Source: Doryteuthis pealeii
Taxonomy: Eukaryota > Mollusca > Cephalopoda > Myopsida > Loliginidae
Direction: 5' to 3'
Assembly: GCA_023376005.1 (NCBI GenBank)
Contig: CM042152.1
Location: 88,035,587 to 88,099,586 of the forward strand
DNA length: 64,000 nucleotides
Part shown: in pieces, positions 30,275 through 42,090 of the stretch
Layout of the letters: each line of letters starts with the position of its first letter
Numbering within the stretch: the stretch's first letter is position 1
Translations under genes and position numbers: made by a program
Notes under the pieces: generated by a model
What the model was told of the DNA's origin: nothing
The model's input: only the letters and a program-made list of their open reading frames with translations
The model's database searches: none

Positions 30275-30526
30275 TGACAAAATAATAATAATAAGCTGAA
30301 GGAAAATGAAAAGATGGATAAATACCTGGACCTCGCCAGAGAATTGAAAAAACTGTGGAATATGAGAGTGAAAGTGATACCAATTGTAGTGGGTGCACTT
30401 AGAACGGTCCCAATAAACTTGGGAAAAAGACTGGAGGATCTGGAAATCAGAGGAAGAATTGAGACCATCCAGACTACTGCACTGATGGAATCGGCTAGAA
30501 TACTCAGAAGAGTCCTGGAGACCTGA
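30275..30526 (+). pseudogene. LINE ORF C-terminal remnant
   Basis: The frame reads KLKENEKMDKYLDLARELKK, then LWNMRVKVIPIVVGALRTV, then LGKRLEDLEIRGRIETIQTT, then ALMESARILRRVLET and stop. The E-K-x-x-K-Y-x-D-L-x-x-E-[IL]-x-x-[LM]-W … PIV[VI]GALG … IQ-x-x-AL-x-x-[ST]ARILR-[KR]-VLE pattern is the conserved C-terminus of a widespread invertebrate LINE polymerase. Upstream is an (AAT)n-like run, so the 5' part is lost by truncation. Methionine at 30314 is internal, not a start. Confidence 0.85.
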
Positions 30527-30529
30527 GGA

Positions 30530-30885
30530 GACTTGTTGTCAATCAGCCTCCAGTGAAATACCATTAGCTAACGCTGATGAGAAAAACTCAAAAGAAGTAA
30601 AAATAATTTTCAGCTGAAGTATCCTTTAAGTTTTAAATACCTGGACAAATAGCAGTGTTTTCTAATACAAGCAGTAAACATTGTTTTAATAAAATATTGC
30701 TTCTGTTTGAAATATGTCATTTTTGCAGATGCTTTTATTTAAAAAGCTCATGTTTTAAATTCTTGAGGACAACGTCAACCTATCAAATCAAAATGCTGTT
30801 CCTTTAATTTGCATATCAATTAAAACTGACCTCTGACAAAACTTTAGTGGCTGATGAGTTGTACAATTTGTTTTTGTTTCATTTT
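30530..30885. other. LINE 3' flank, then no feature
   Basis: The first ~60 bases may be LINE 3' UTR. The rest is AT-rich, with nothing recognised. Confidence 0.35.
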
Positions 30886-30889
30886 ATTT

Positions 30890-31172
30890 TGTGGCATATC
30901 AACCTTGGTGGGTCATTTAATGCTGACAAAGTTTTGAAATAAATTCATTCTTAATGAATACTCAATTTTTTTTATAAATACATTTTTCTATTTACTCCAT
31001 AGATGTGATCCTAACAGGTACTATCACTCTGAGTCAGAGTGGACCAGGGAGCAATGTTGATGAAAAAGTGCTCTACATTCCCCAGATCTCCAGAACAGGA
31101 ACCTCACCATCAGATAGATTTTAACATCATTCCCAGGAGATGAAGACCCTCAGCCACCGCCTTCTAGAACAT
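30890..31172 (-). repeat. SINE family S6
   Basis: TGTGGCATATCAACCTTGG, GGGTCATTTAATGCTGAC, GTACTATCACTCTGAGTCAG, GAGTGGACCAGGGAGCAATG, CCTCACCATCAGATAGATTT: the same order as at 12263-12548. Confidence 0.75.
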
Positions 31173-31174
31173 TC

Positions 31175-31744
31175 AGAATCCCTATTGGTCAGTGGTTGGA
31201 GAAGTTAAAAAATGACCAACTGCCAAAAAGGCTTTCGGCAATTGAGACACTGATGTGAAAAGTTTGCAAAGGCTATCCAGTCAAATTCCAGCCAATAGAT
31301 AGTTAAGCAGGGTACAAATTGCAGATGGCTTTAATTAAAAAGAAGGACGTTGTCATAATACATAGTACATTAACCCTTGTTGCTTATAATGCCACATAGC
31401 CACAGGCCAGTCAGAGTACACATGCTAACCAATGTTCATTGCCAGAAAGAGTCTTCAATAAGTAGATGAGGATTGGAATTAGAAAGAAAACTGCTTCGTC
31501 TGACATTTCTTGCTTTCTCATGAATAATGTGAATAACAGGATATGTATGGATTCTTATTCTAAAGAAGGAATGGAATCAAGATGTATTGAAGGAAAACTA
31601 GTGAAGAAGTTTGGTGGTTTGGGTTAATTCTGTTTTTTTTTTTTTTAGTTGCTACTAAAATATTTGGTCAATCCATTCTACAGCCTTCTTTAGATCCAAG
31701 AGTAATATAGAAAGTTAGGATATTCTTTTTTTTTTTCTCAATTA

Positions 31745-31778
<34 letters not shown>

Positions 31779-31935
31779 TAGTAAACATAAAATAAATGGT
31801 GGAAACGTATTGATTAGACCAACTCATTCAGAGCAATACTTGTAGTACAGGCAATTCCATATTGGTTATGAATTATTGTACTGGAAAAAATGGTGATGAC
31901 AAAAGTAATGAAAAGAATGTCCAATCATTAATTTT
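31175..31935. other. No gene; long poly(A)
   Basis: Unique sequence with a T-run at 31632-31646, another T-run near 31727-31738 and a long A-run at about 31747-31775. Confidence 0.5.
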
Positions 31936-31937
31936 TT

Positions 31938-32075
31938 TACAGATCTTTTTGAGTCCTATCTATGGGTTAAATAGAAAAATGTATTAATAAAAAAAAATGT
32001 GTATCCATTAAGAATTAATTTATTTCAAAACTTTATCTGCATTAAATGACCCACTGAGGTTGATATGCCGTAAAA
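31938..32075 (+). repeat. S6/S3 SINE tail in opposite orientation
   Basis: CCTATCTATGGGTTAAATAG, AACTTTATCTGCATTAAATG and GAGGTTGATATGCCGTAAAA are the complement of the tail at 30890-31010. No head half is present. Confidence 0.7.
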
Positions 32076-32264
32076 CAAACCAAAGATTTTTTTATTTTGT
32101 AATTGCCAATTAGTAACTTATCAAAACAGAATTTAATTTATTGTCAATGCAGTTTAAAATCAACAACTTTATTTCTACAGTTCTAAGTATCAACTGTAAA
32201 CCTGATCATGATTTTTTTAATTTCCTATAACTTATATCAACAGTATTTCTCTGAATTTTTTGAG

Positions 32265-32408
32265 ATGAGGCTTGATAATTTGGATTATTCGGACTATTGT
32301 CCTCATCTCTATTTTCATACCTGAAGAAAGCTAGAGGGCACATTGGTTGAAACGTTGTGCAGATAATAATAAAGATGAGGACAATAGTCCAAATAATACA
32401 AATTGTAC
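32265..32408 (+). repeat. S5 tail with inverted ends
   Basis: ATTCGGACTATTGTCCTCAT (left) and ATGAGGACAATAGTCCAAAT (right) are inverted repeats around CCTGAAGAAAGCTAGAGGGC and GGTTGAAACGTTGTGCAGAT. It can fold into a hairpin, unlike the other S5 copies. Confidence 0.65.
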
Positions 32409-32409
32409 T

Positions 32410-33430
32410 AACAGCTTAACTTTTCAGAACAATACATTCTCAAAGAACTTGGGTATCAATTGTAATCCATTAATTTCAAAAGTTTCTATTATAAAATATC
32501 TCGTTCTTAAAACAGATTCATAAATATTTATTACATGTGTGTCTGGGTATGACTAATGTGATATAAAAAAAATTTTCTTCATCTTTTAGCATTAATCTTG
32601 TAGTAGTTTCTTGTTTCAGAATGGAATGGATACAAAATATTTTTTTTTATTTTTTTTTAAGTCATGCACACTAAGCAATGTCACAACAAATTAATACAAT
32701 CAAAATCACTTCATGAATTTGATGTGAAAAAGAAAAATGATCATTTCCATTTGGCACAACATTTTCAGAATCAATTTGAGAATATAATACAATTAATTAT
32801 AATTAACCAAATTTCTGTCTGTATCACTCAAGTGGCACCATTTTTGACCACTAAATCTAAGGTGAGTTTTAATTGTGTCCCAATTATGCATGGGTCACAC
32901 AAGACTAATACACTCCTAAATACTCAAACAAGAATAACAACCACAATGTGGAACATGTCAAACACCTATTCATGGAATGCAGGTTTTTTGCTCACATCAG
33001 AAACCGTTATTTTATAATATCAAAGATCTATTTGAAAATATCAACATGGAGGACATTCTGTCCTTTTTGAGGGAAATAAAATTATACCATAGAATATAGA
33101 CATGAACTTAATCAATACCATACAACATGATCCCCAATGGTGCTAACACATTATTAAAACCAATTACTAAAAAGTATAAATATAAATAATCAACATATAT
33201 TACTTTCTAACCATTAGGCATGACATAACCCCAGACAGGTTGATATGCCGTTAAAATCAATAAACCAACCAACTACAATTATCTCCTTTGTCTTTAACTC
33301 TTTTTGTAATTAATATACTATTAGATTGGATGATCAGAAATTCAAGGTGAGTTTTAATTGGTGCCTTGTTCTGGACCAATAGTTATCAATTGTCCACTGA
33401 TGCTAATGGTCAGAATATAAACATATGCCA
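32410..33430. other. No supported gene
   Basis: AT-rich. A 117-codon plus-strand frame (32664-33017) has no recognisable domain. AAGGTGAGTTTTAATTG appears twice (about 32861 and 33344), a short repeat of unknown nature. GGTTGATATGCCGTTAAA near 33238 is an S3-tail scrap. Confidence 0.4.
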
Positions 33431-33434
33431 AATT

Positions 33435-33658
33435 TTAACTCTTTGCCAACTAAATTTCCCCCCACGGCTGTACACAATTTTCAAGGCATGTTTTACACTT
33501 ATGCTGGTATATGTCAGATTTCACCTCAAAACTCATTCTATTCAAATAAAGTCCAACTATTATTGTAATTTGAGTCCTCAATTACAATGAACTAACCATA
33601 AGTTTGGGTTAGTGGTGGGAGAGCCACTGTGAGTGGCTTAAAGTAGGCAAAGAGTTAA
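33435..33658. mobile_element. piggyBac-like MITE
   Basis: TTAA at 33435-33438 and 33655-33658 flank inverted ends CTCTTTGCC … GGCAAAGAG. TTAA target duplication with terminal repeats of the CYCTTTG type is characteristic of the piggyBac superfamily. The inside is 216 bp with no transposase. The central GGGAGAGCCACTGTGAGTGG has a small inverted repeat. Confidence 0.72.
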
Positions 33659-33659
33659 A

Positions 33660-34412
33660 AGCATTAACAAGAGTCTATATTAAAAATTTGCCATTTAAAT
33701 TTTTCAAAAAAGTTTTCATTCTACAGATTTATCAATTTGTTCCTCTGTTAGATTATTTAAAAAAAATTTTTTTATCATTTTTATAATTTAATTTAATTTA
33801 AATAAATAACAAATAAATTATTTTTCAGTGTAGAAAAAAAATATATTGCATAAGGCAGATATTGAATAAAAACAATTTATCTTCTTTTTTTTAACAAATT
33901 ATTAATGCAACAAAATATTTCCTTTGAAAGTATATCCATGTTATTTATTTGTTCATTTAATAACTCAACAGAAATGTTCTCTTGTATTTTTGTATATATT
34001 TCTGTTTATAAAGAAGTTGGTATTCATCCAGACCAAATTCAAGCCAAAGAGTAGTTGATTTAAGGTTTAGTCAATAAAGAAGGATGAATTCAATACACAG
34101 TCCATCACTTTAACCTAAAATGGATCAATTTGATTGATAATGAAAATCTGAGTGAATGTAAAATACGCCTATGTATTTTCTGGGAAGCGAGGAACACTTA
34201 GTCAGAGAGATGGGTGTCTCCCCAAAGACAAATTGATAGCAATTTGCACACACATCCAACTAAACGAAATGATTTATTGATTGGTAATCATTAAATTGTT
34301 GCTGGGGAGTGAAATTAAGATGAGAGGGGAAGCAAACAAACAAATCAATATCATTTATAAAATATTGGTACATCTTTTAAATCAAATAGTGATGTCATCT
34401 ATAACATCAATA
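33660..34412. other. No feature seen
   Basis: AT-rich unique DNA. Confidence 0.45.
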
Positions 34413-34417
34413 AGTAA

Positions 34418-34668
34418 AAGTAAAGTCGACAGGGTGGCCTAAAGTCGGTATCAGCCAATCAGTGAGGGAGTATCCTCTTTTCACTAGTGCTAGACTAAGG
34501 AGATTGTTTTTTGCGTCTGAGGTGGGGCACCACACCTAATATCAGCTCCTTACTTTACCACACAGATCCCTGTGCTACTTATATGCTGAGTTGGTGAGGG
34601 CCAGTTTCGAACTAGGAACCTTGTGGTTTCTAGCCGAACTCTCTACGAACTGAGCTAACCTGGCCCTT
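34418..34668 (-). repeat. tRNA-derived SINE, family S1
   Basis: The minus strand begins GGGCCAGGTTAGCTCAGTTC, B box AGTTCGAAACTGG, and the body runs to GACTTTAGGCCACCCTGTCG. Moderately diverged. Confidence 0.88.
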
Positions 34669-34777
34669 AACATTTAATTTGTGAGTTTTTTTTGCGGGGA
34701 GGGGGTTTCAGTTTTTTGTTTTTTGAATGTAATATTGTTTTTTTTTATTCAAATCAAAACTTTGATTGATTGATTTT

Positions 34778-34982
34778 AATGGAATGTCAACCCATCTCGG
34801 GTTATTTTATGCCTAGAGGTTAGGAATCCCATTCACTGTAAATTCATATTTACATTTTTTGTGTAGTTGTTTCTAAAGTTTGTTTTTAAAAGTTTGATCT
34901 TATCAAATACAAATAATTTTTTAACAAATCTATTCAACCCATAGATGGAACCCTAACTGGTACTACCACTCCGAGTCAGACT
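34778..34982 (-). repeat. SINE family S6, older copy
   Basis: AATGGAATGTCAACCCATC, GGGTTATTTTATGCC, CAACCCATAGATGGAACCCT, GTACTACCACTCCGAGTCAG. The distal half is replaced by unrelated sequence. Confidence 0.6.
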
Positions 34983-35169
34983 ATGTCTTATCCCTCAGCA
35001 AGGGACATAGCATATTCTAAGCTTTGCTGAGGGGCAAGGCACCCACTACATGCCAAAAAGTAAGTGTCCCGAGTATGAAACTAAAATGCATCTGATTGTG
35101 AGTCTCAAGATCTGGAGAGTGTGGAGTACCTCTTCATTGCTATTACTACCAGGTATACTACATAGTTTT

Positions 35170-35666
35170 CCCACTGCAAAAACGATACCCATGCAGCAAG
35201 ATCAAACTTGACAATTTCCACCTCAGATGCCTATGCCGCATCCTATGCATACTTTGGCAGAACAAAGTGCCAACCACAGAAGTGCTGGAATGAGCAAACA
35301 GGAACAGCATGCCCGCCATCATCTGCGAGAGAGACACCTACTTTGGCTTGGTCACATCAAGAGGATGGACAAAGGCTGCATCTCCGAAAACCTACTGTAC
35401 GGCGAATTGGCAGACGGCACGCGACCAGCAAGGAGACCACGCTTGCACTTTAAAGATGCCTGCAAATGGAAAATAAAGACATGCCACACTGGCACCAACA
35501 CCTGGGAGGCTTGTGCAGATGACGTGCGACCTGGTGACTCCTAGTCAAACAAGGAACGAAAAGGAGTGAAAAAGAGCAACTCCAGCAGGCATCAATGTTT
35601 GCTTGCAGTTACTGTACCAGAGATTGCCATTCAGAAAGTGGACTGTTCAGCCACTCACACAGCTGC
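35170..35666 (+). pseudogene. LINE polymerase C-terminus with terminal zinc knuckle, frameshifted
   Basis: Three blocks lie in different frames. Block 1 (about 35200-35290): KLDNFHLRCLCRILCILWQN, then KVPTTEVLE and an in-frame stop. Block 2 (about 35320-35544): RHLLWLGHIKRMDKG, LLYGELADGTRPARRPRLHF, KDACKWKIKT, NTWEACADD. Block 3 (35598-35666): a C-x2-C-x3-C … H-x4-C cluster beginning FACSYCTRDCHSESG. The order W-L-G-H-[IV]-x-R-M, L-x-G-x-R-x-x-x-RP-x-L-x-[FY]-KD-x-CK, NTWE, then a zinc-binding cluster is the known C-terminus of a non-LTR retrotransposon ORF common in invertebrates. Frameshifts and stops make it a pseudogene. The RT fragment at 53812-53963 corresponds to the part just upstream in such proteins, possibly the same family. 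Confidence 0.85.
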
Positions 35667-35669
35667 AGA

Positions 35670-36003
35670 AAAAAAAAAAGAAAAAAGTGGACACTACGCC
35701 ATCGTCTTTAGTAGATGGAAGGATGCCAATCATACTACAGTCAGCATATTCTAAGCTCTGCCTGTAACCGTGATAACCACTTGACTCAAGTTTGTAGAAG
35801 GGTTCACACATAGGTTAGCCCAATGCAGTGTAATAACTGTGGATTGATGAAATCAAGTCCAAAGGAACTGCTGTAGACAGCTGACAGGTGTTAAACTGTT
35901 GGTTGATGGAGATACATGTTTGTGAGTTGTTCACAGAAATAACTGGTAACTTGAATTTGGGATCAATTTTCATAATGGCAAAATGGATCCCAGAATAAGC
36001 TAT
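35670..36003. other. LINE 3' flank and S4-like scrap
   Basis: Near 35870-35930, GACAGCTGACAGGTGTTAAA and ATACATGTTTGTGAGTTG weakly recall the S4 variant at 24437-24568. Copy B of the large duplication begins at 36004, after GAATAAGCTAT. Confidence 0.35.
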
Positions 36004-36154
36004 ATACGACGAAAATCAATTGGTTAGAAAATATCATCCGATATAGACTTTTCACGGATCAAATTGATAGTGTGCTCAGATCCATTTAAAGTAATGAAAT
36101 TCTCTTAGGGTCACCTCATTGCAATGATACACAAAGTAGTGTCACATGCACAGA

Positions 36155-36305
36155 TATATATATTAGTATATATAATAATATATATATATTATTCAAGCAG
36201 GTTTTGTTAGAGACCAGAGAATATTTCTTTCTTTAGGATCTTCAAGCGTAGACATTTAAGTCTTCTTGTTTTCCATAATTTGGATCCAGATGGTTTAATA
36301 ATAAT

Positions 36306-36365
<60 letters not shown>

Positions 36366-36408
36366 TTAGGTTCAGCTCAGCTCAATAATAGTCCAAATAG
36401 TGTCATAT

Positions 36409-36480
<72 letters not shown>

Positions 36481-36577
36481 ATTGTATAAGTCATTTTTGA
36501 CAATTATTTTTTAAATTTCTTTTTCTGGATCTATTTGAAGTAATGAAATGTTGTTAGGGTCAGCTCAGACAAAGTAG

Positions 36578-36621
<44 letters not shown>

Positions 36622-37010
36622 ATATATATATAGCCAAGGATAGTTGTCTCTAGCCACACTGAAGAGGCGTGAAATGCCGAAACATGTGTCTGTGGATGAC
36701 TTATTAATATATGCACCCATAAATTTGGTAATGAGCTCTCTAATTGGTAATTTAAATTAACTCTCACTACTAAGCAAATAAGCAATGATCGTTTCCCCGG
36801 AAGTTTGATCTCTCAATGACCATAAAATACATAAACAAACCTATTTACTTATAGTTTAAAAACACCAGTCCCCGCATCAGCTGTCAATGGGTGAGGGGAT
36901 AAGATATCGGACTACCATGCGGTTATTCTGAGTTCGACCCTAGCCAAGGATAGTTGTCTCTAGCCACACTGAAGAGGCGTGAAACGCTGAAATACGTGTC
37001 TGTGGATGAC

Positions 37011-37046
<36 letters not shown>
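36155..37046. repeat. (TA)n/(CA)n cluster, copy B
   Basis: Counterpart of 140-976, with longer arrays: (CA)n at 36447-36476 and (TA)n at 36308-36352 and 36573-36631, some interrupted. Confidence 0.85.
36854..37018 (+). repeat. SINE family S4, copy B
   Basis: Counterpart of 778-942, essentially identical. The partial S4 before it (36632-36712) matches 549-636. Confidence 0.6.
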
Positions 37047-37052
<6 letters not shown>

Positions 37053-37360
37053 CACAATTATTGTATAAGTCATCTTTGATAATTATTTTTATATTTCCTT
37101 TTGTGGTGTTAAATACAAGTAAAAACTCTTTGCAACAATTATTTCATTTTTTGATAAACATAACAGAGCATCATGGTTATTCTTTTTAATGGTTTACCTT
37201 ACAGATTAGATTTTTACAAAAATCATTTAAAAAGAAGGTTTTCATTTTGCTATAAATACTGTATGAGCATGGGGAAATGTTAACATTTTAATTTTGTAGT
37301 AAAGGATATTTCTTTAATCAGGTTCCTTATATATAGCCAAATATGAACATATATATAAAG

Positions 37361-37604
37361 TAAAGTCGGCAGGGTGGCCTAATGTCAATATCAGCCAGAC
37401 AGCGAGAGAGTCTATCCCCTTTTCACTAGCGCTAGACCAAGGAGATTATTTTGGCATCTGAGGTGGAGCGCCACACCTACCATCAGCTTCTCACTTTACC
37501 ACAGAGATCCCTGTGCTATTCATACGCCATGTTGGCGAGTGCCAGTATCGAACCAGGAACCTTATGATTCCTTGTCAAACGCTTTACCAACTAAACCAGC
37601 CACA
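37361..37604 (-). repeat. S1 SINE, copy B
   Basis: Counterpart of 1286-1532. Here the B-box region reads GGTTCGATACTGG on the minus strand, better than in copy A. Confidence 0.87.
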
Positions 37605-38484
37605 TATATTACAATAGAAGGGCACATTCACTAAAATTCATTAAAAATTTGTAATGTTGAAATATTCAATAATAACAATTTTTAAAAAAATGTTAATCTA
37701 AACAAATCATTAAAAAATAAAAATAAAAAATCATCAAATTAGGAACGTAAAATTTATTTTGTTTATTTCAACATAGACACACACCAAGTCAGTTTTCTTT
37801 TCTTGATTTTTAAGTGGAATGGTTTCCTCTTAAAAGGAAAAAAAGAAAGTTTGTTGAGAAACAGGAATGTAATCATCAGGAAATAGCAACCATAAAACGA
37901 GCTGTTCAGAAAACTAACAACAAAAAGACTTTATATCATAAGGATTCAATTTCTTTCTTCATTTTCATCATACAGCAAAGAAAAAAAAAAAAAAAAGCAT
38001 ATCATTTAGATAGTAAAGTATCATTAAATACAATTCCCAGCCCACTTTGCCGCTTGATAATATGGGGGTTTGGCATTTATGCTCACCTCAATAATAACAA
38101 TCCATTTTTTTTATGTTTCTTCATGTATATATCATTATAAAAATCAAAATGAAAATTATATCAAAAGGGAAAGAAATGAAAACATGACTTATTATTGCAT
38201 TTAGTAATAGATGATAATACATATATTATCAATTAATAACGGAGGTTGGGTGTATTTCTGTCTGTAACCACAGCTTATGTCATAATATTCTTGCATTATA
38301 TACACTCAAAAATTGAGTAAGCAATTTAATTTTTTTTTTTTTTACTCTCACCCTTTTTTTTCAGTCACAAGAAGTAAACTAAAATGTCTGCAAATAAATA
38401 CCTACGATTTTGAGTAAAATCTATGTGCAAAATATTCAAAATAATTATTTAATTAATAATCAATAGATGCATGCAACATTTTAT

Positions 38485-39000
38485 GGTAATTTATGAGGAA
38501 GTGTGTCCCGGTCTCCTGCTTCAGAAAGTGCTACCCGGTGACTATTAAAATAACGTCCCTAGCTATGTCGTCTCGGCGTTGTTACTTGAAAGAAAACAAC
38601 CAACTTAGGGCGTTAAATGTATTTTAGAGGAGGGGGCTTCTCTTTTTTTATATGAACAAATGGAGATGGGTGGATAGATATATATAAACAAAGTAAAAAA
38701 TGTACAAATTGAGGTAGATAGATAGATAGAGAGATATCCATCTTCATATCTAAACAAGAGTTACGACAAATTTCTATAAATAAACAAGAATTACCACAAA
38801 TTTCTATAAACAAATTTCTAAACAAATTACGACAAAAAAAGAGAAGCCCCATAGCCTCTAAAATACATTTAACACCCTAAGTTGGTTGTTTTCTTTCAAG
38901 TAACACCACCGAGACGACATAACTGGGGACGTTATTTTAATAGTCACCAGGTAGCAATTTCTGAGGCAGGAGAATGGGACGCACTTCCTCATAAATTACC
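38485..39000. mobile_element. Palindromic MITE, family M2, present only in copy B
   Basis: A 19-bp perfect terminal inverted repeat, GGTAATTTATGAGGAAGTG, extends imperfectly to arms of ~150 bp (GTCGTCTCGG…TTACTTGAAAG pairs with CTTTCAAGTAA…CCGAGACGAC). The flanks CATTTTAT (38477-38484) and AATTTTAT (39001-39008) are an 8-bp duplication with one mismatch. Copy A has a single CATTTTAT at the matching site (about 2410-2418), the empty site. 8-bp duplications fit hAT-, P- or Merlin-mobilised MITEs; no transposase is seen to decide. Confidence 0.9.
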
Positions 39001-39245
39001 AATTTTATTTTAGGGGGACAGAACTAAGTTCCCATTTCAAATTTTTGATGATTTTGCTTACTTATGATACAAAACCTCTAACATTGAATTTTTAACTCCC
39101 ACCCAATCAGGCAATATCATTTAAAAATTTATTTTTACACTGCCCAAAGGGCGTTTTTTTGTTGTTGCTAGTAATTGTAATATAAATTCTTTAAGTAGAA
39201 ATTGATCTGACTTCAGGCTTAATAGTAATCTCCAACTGAGTATTT

Positions 39246-39450
39246 ATGGAGGATTGCCTGAAAAGTTCATAGGCTGACCAAGATATTCTCATGGAATGTA
39301 ACTAAATTAGGTTCATTTTTTCAAAATAGTCTCCCTTGCAGTCCCCACTTCTTCTTCTTCCATTGATAATGCAGTGGTTAGATCCTATTGAGTAAAAAAT
39401 CATCAACAGTACATATAACATCATCATATGAACTTTTCCCTCGTATATAC
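39246..39450 (-). mobile_element. Deleted mariner, copy B
   Basis: Counterpart of 2855-3056. The left end reads GGAGGATTGCCTGAAAAGTT, and the coding remnant shows a GDYFEK C-terminus preceded by G-D/C-K. Confidence 0.7.
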
Positions 39451-39838
39451 TGATCTGCTATTAACAAAGTGTAAAAAAAACTTAGTTTCATGGGGCTATC
39501 CCTCACTAGGAAGCACTCATTCCTTTATCCAAAGGGCTATGGGTCAGGTTCATTGCATTATGCCCGAGGCACCTCTATAAGGGAAAGCCATTGGGGAAAG
39601 AAAAAACAAATCTAAAAAAAGAAATTACTCAATGTCAAAACCTGCCTAAAGCAGAGAGGCAAAATAAATATATTGATAAGAAGAAAAATAAATGAAACCA
39701 TATTTCCAAAATTCTGATACGATTCTCGATTGTGATTATAGGTTAAGTTGAATAAAACACACACATGGTGTAATGGATATAGGGATTGGTTGGTTGGTTC
39801 GTTTGTTTTATGGTATATCAACCCTTTTCTCTGGATCC

Positions 39839-40111
39839 AGAGTTCAACCCTGAGTGAAGGCAGTTAGAAAAATAATTAACACAACTCCTAACCCCAGCTA
39901 TGGTTAGCGGAATGAGAACTGGATACCCCCTTGGACTAAAAGGGTTAGGTTCAAAGTTTCGTGATGGCTCCCAATTACGACAAGAAAGTTCCCGAGTTCA
40001 AAAAGAAGGTTCCAGAGTCCAACAAGAAATACCTGAAGAAGGCCGGTGGGCATATCGGCCAAAACGTAGTACAAATAACAATGAAATAGTCCGAATAACG
40101 CAGATAATACT
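39839..40111 (+). mobile_element. S5 retroposon, copy B, with perfect 9-bp TSD
   Basis: Counterpart of 3440-3734. AACCCTTTT is intact on both sides (39830-39838 and 40112-40120). It has lost ~12 bp near the 3' tail (AATGAAATAGTCCG) compared with copy A. Confidence 0.85.
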
Positions 40112-40269
40112 AACCCTTTTCGGGTCATTTAATGCAGAATCAAGTCATTTTGATACAGTTTCTTATAGTACCTGCTGTTGCTTAAATGGTTACCCATCTA
40201 AGTACTGAACAGGCTTTAGTGATCCTGCAGGAACTTGTGCTTTCAACCTGACTTAACTTTAAGTTGATA

Positions 40270-40725
40270 TATAGGAGTTGAGTTAATACAGTTCTAAGTA
40301 ACATTCATTGGTAGGTTGCAGGTGTAATCCTGACCATAGTCGACAATAACATAGAATACTTAACATAACTTAACACTTGTACCCAATCCTTGGAAAAAGT
40401 ATAAATACAATTATTTACCTTCCAGTTATGAGAAAATAGTAGGGCAGACCCGGGCTCTTTAACTTTGGTATGGAAATCAGTCTAAAAGAAGGAAAACTCT
40501 GAATTCAAACCTGTTAAATGCTGCTTAAGAATTGACCTTGTGTTACATCCTGCTTGTGTGGAAGCATTGGGTAAATACATAAAATAGTTACTTTGTACCA
40601 CAAAAATGTGCTTGATCCTTACTGGGTGCCTCTCACCAATGCAGTAACTGGGCTCTTTAACCTTGATTAGGCAACCAGTCTAGGAGAAGGAAAACTGAAT
40701 TCAAACCTGTTAAACTCCACTTTGG
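40270..40725 (+). repeat. Two adjacent S2 SINE segments, copy B
   Basis: Counterparts of 3905-4200 and 4225-4345. Confidence 0.72.
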
Positions 40726-41382
40726 GTGGTCACTACAAGAATAGGCTCAGTCTTAATTAGAGATCTATTTCACTAATATTAAATTATTATAAATCTGTGC
40801 CAGATCAAATTTATTAATTTTTAATTTGCATTTTGCATGTGATAGTGAGTGATTCCCCTTGCTGATTTTCAAGGCTCACAGATCTTCTCAACTTGGAGAA
40901 TTGAAGCAACAAAATCTTATTCCATTTGACATTTGCTAAACTTTGTGAATACTGGAACTGATTTGTTTAAAATGACAACAAAAAAAAAAATTAAAATATG
41001 CAAGGAATCAATAAGGTGATACCTCGTCATGTAAGTTCTCACCTGAGGCCTGTTGGGAGGGGAGGGTGCTGATGTGTGGAAGTTGATTTGTCAAATACAC
41101 AACATTGAGAACAAAGACAAAAATGTTAGTTCCAAGAAATCAATGTTACATATTGATGAATAATCATGTTAAACATAAGGAAAAGTTTATATAGAAGAAG
41201 TGAGTTATTGAAAGAAAGGTGAGACTGCAAGTACAAACAAGTCTACGTTCCTTTTATGACAAAGGAAAAACAACCAGATTTGTCATTTTTCTTATGGCAA
41301 ACATTTTTTTAATATACTGTCTTATGTTTATTTTCTTTGAAAAATATCTTGAAACCATCTGAAAGTTAAAAGAGAAGATAGA

Positions 41383-41622
41383 GGTATGGTTTAGCTCAGT
41401 CAGTAGAGCGTTCGGCTAGGAATCCCAAGGTTCCTGGTTCGATACTGGCCCTCGCCAACTTAGCGTATAAGTAGCACAGGGATCTGTGCGGTAAAGTGAG
41501 GAGCTGATGGTAGGTGTGGCGCTCACCTCAGACGCTAAAATAATCTCCTTGGTCTAGCGCTATTGAAAAGGGGATAGACTCCCTCGCTGTTTGGCTGATA
41601 CCGACATTAGGCTGCCCCGTCG
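41383..41622 (+). repeat. S1 SINE, copy B
   Basis: Counterpart of 5017-5257, identical in the pol III boxes and body, followed by A12 and (TA)n to 41674. Confidence 0.92.
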
Positions 41623-41625
41623 AAA

Positions 41626-41678
<53 letters not shown>

Positions 41679-41699
41679 GGTAAGTAAACAAACAAATGT

Positions 41700-42090
41700 G
41701 TTTATTTTTATATGGCTTTAAGCTGACAATTTTTGGAGGATAAGTGCTTAATTGAATTCATACTTAATTTTGAAAATTAATTAGTTAATAATAAATGAAT
41801 TTAGGTGGGCATATCTGTTCAAATGTAAGGCTAAACAAATCAAGAAAATTTCAATCCCTGAATGTACATTTCGACCTATTAGGTCTCATCAGCCAGGTTA
41901 TAGACATAGGAGACTGCTCCATGTGTGACTCGAAGAATGTGGGAATGGCCAGCTAGTGTAACGGTTAGAGACTTCTCAATTTGTTTAGCCTTACATTTGA
42001 ACATATATGCCCGCCTAAATTCATTAATTATTAACTAATTAATTTTCAAAATTAGGTATGACTTCAATTAAGCACATATCCTCCCAAAAT
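41700..42090. repeat. Foldback element, copy B
   Basis: Counterpart of 5330-5712 with the same inverted arms. Confidence 0.75.
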
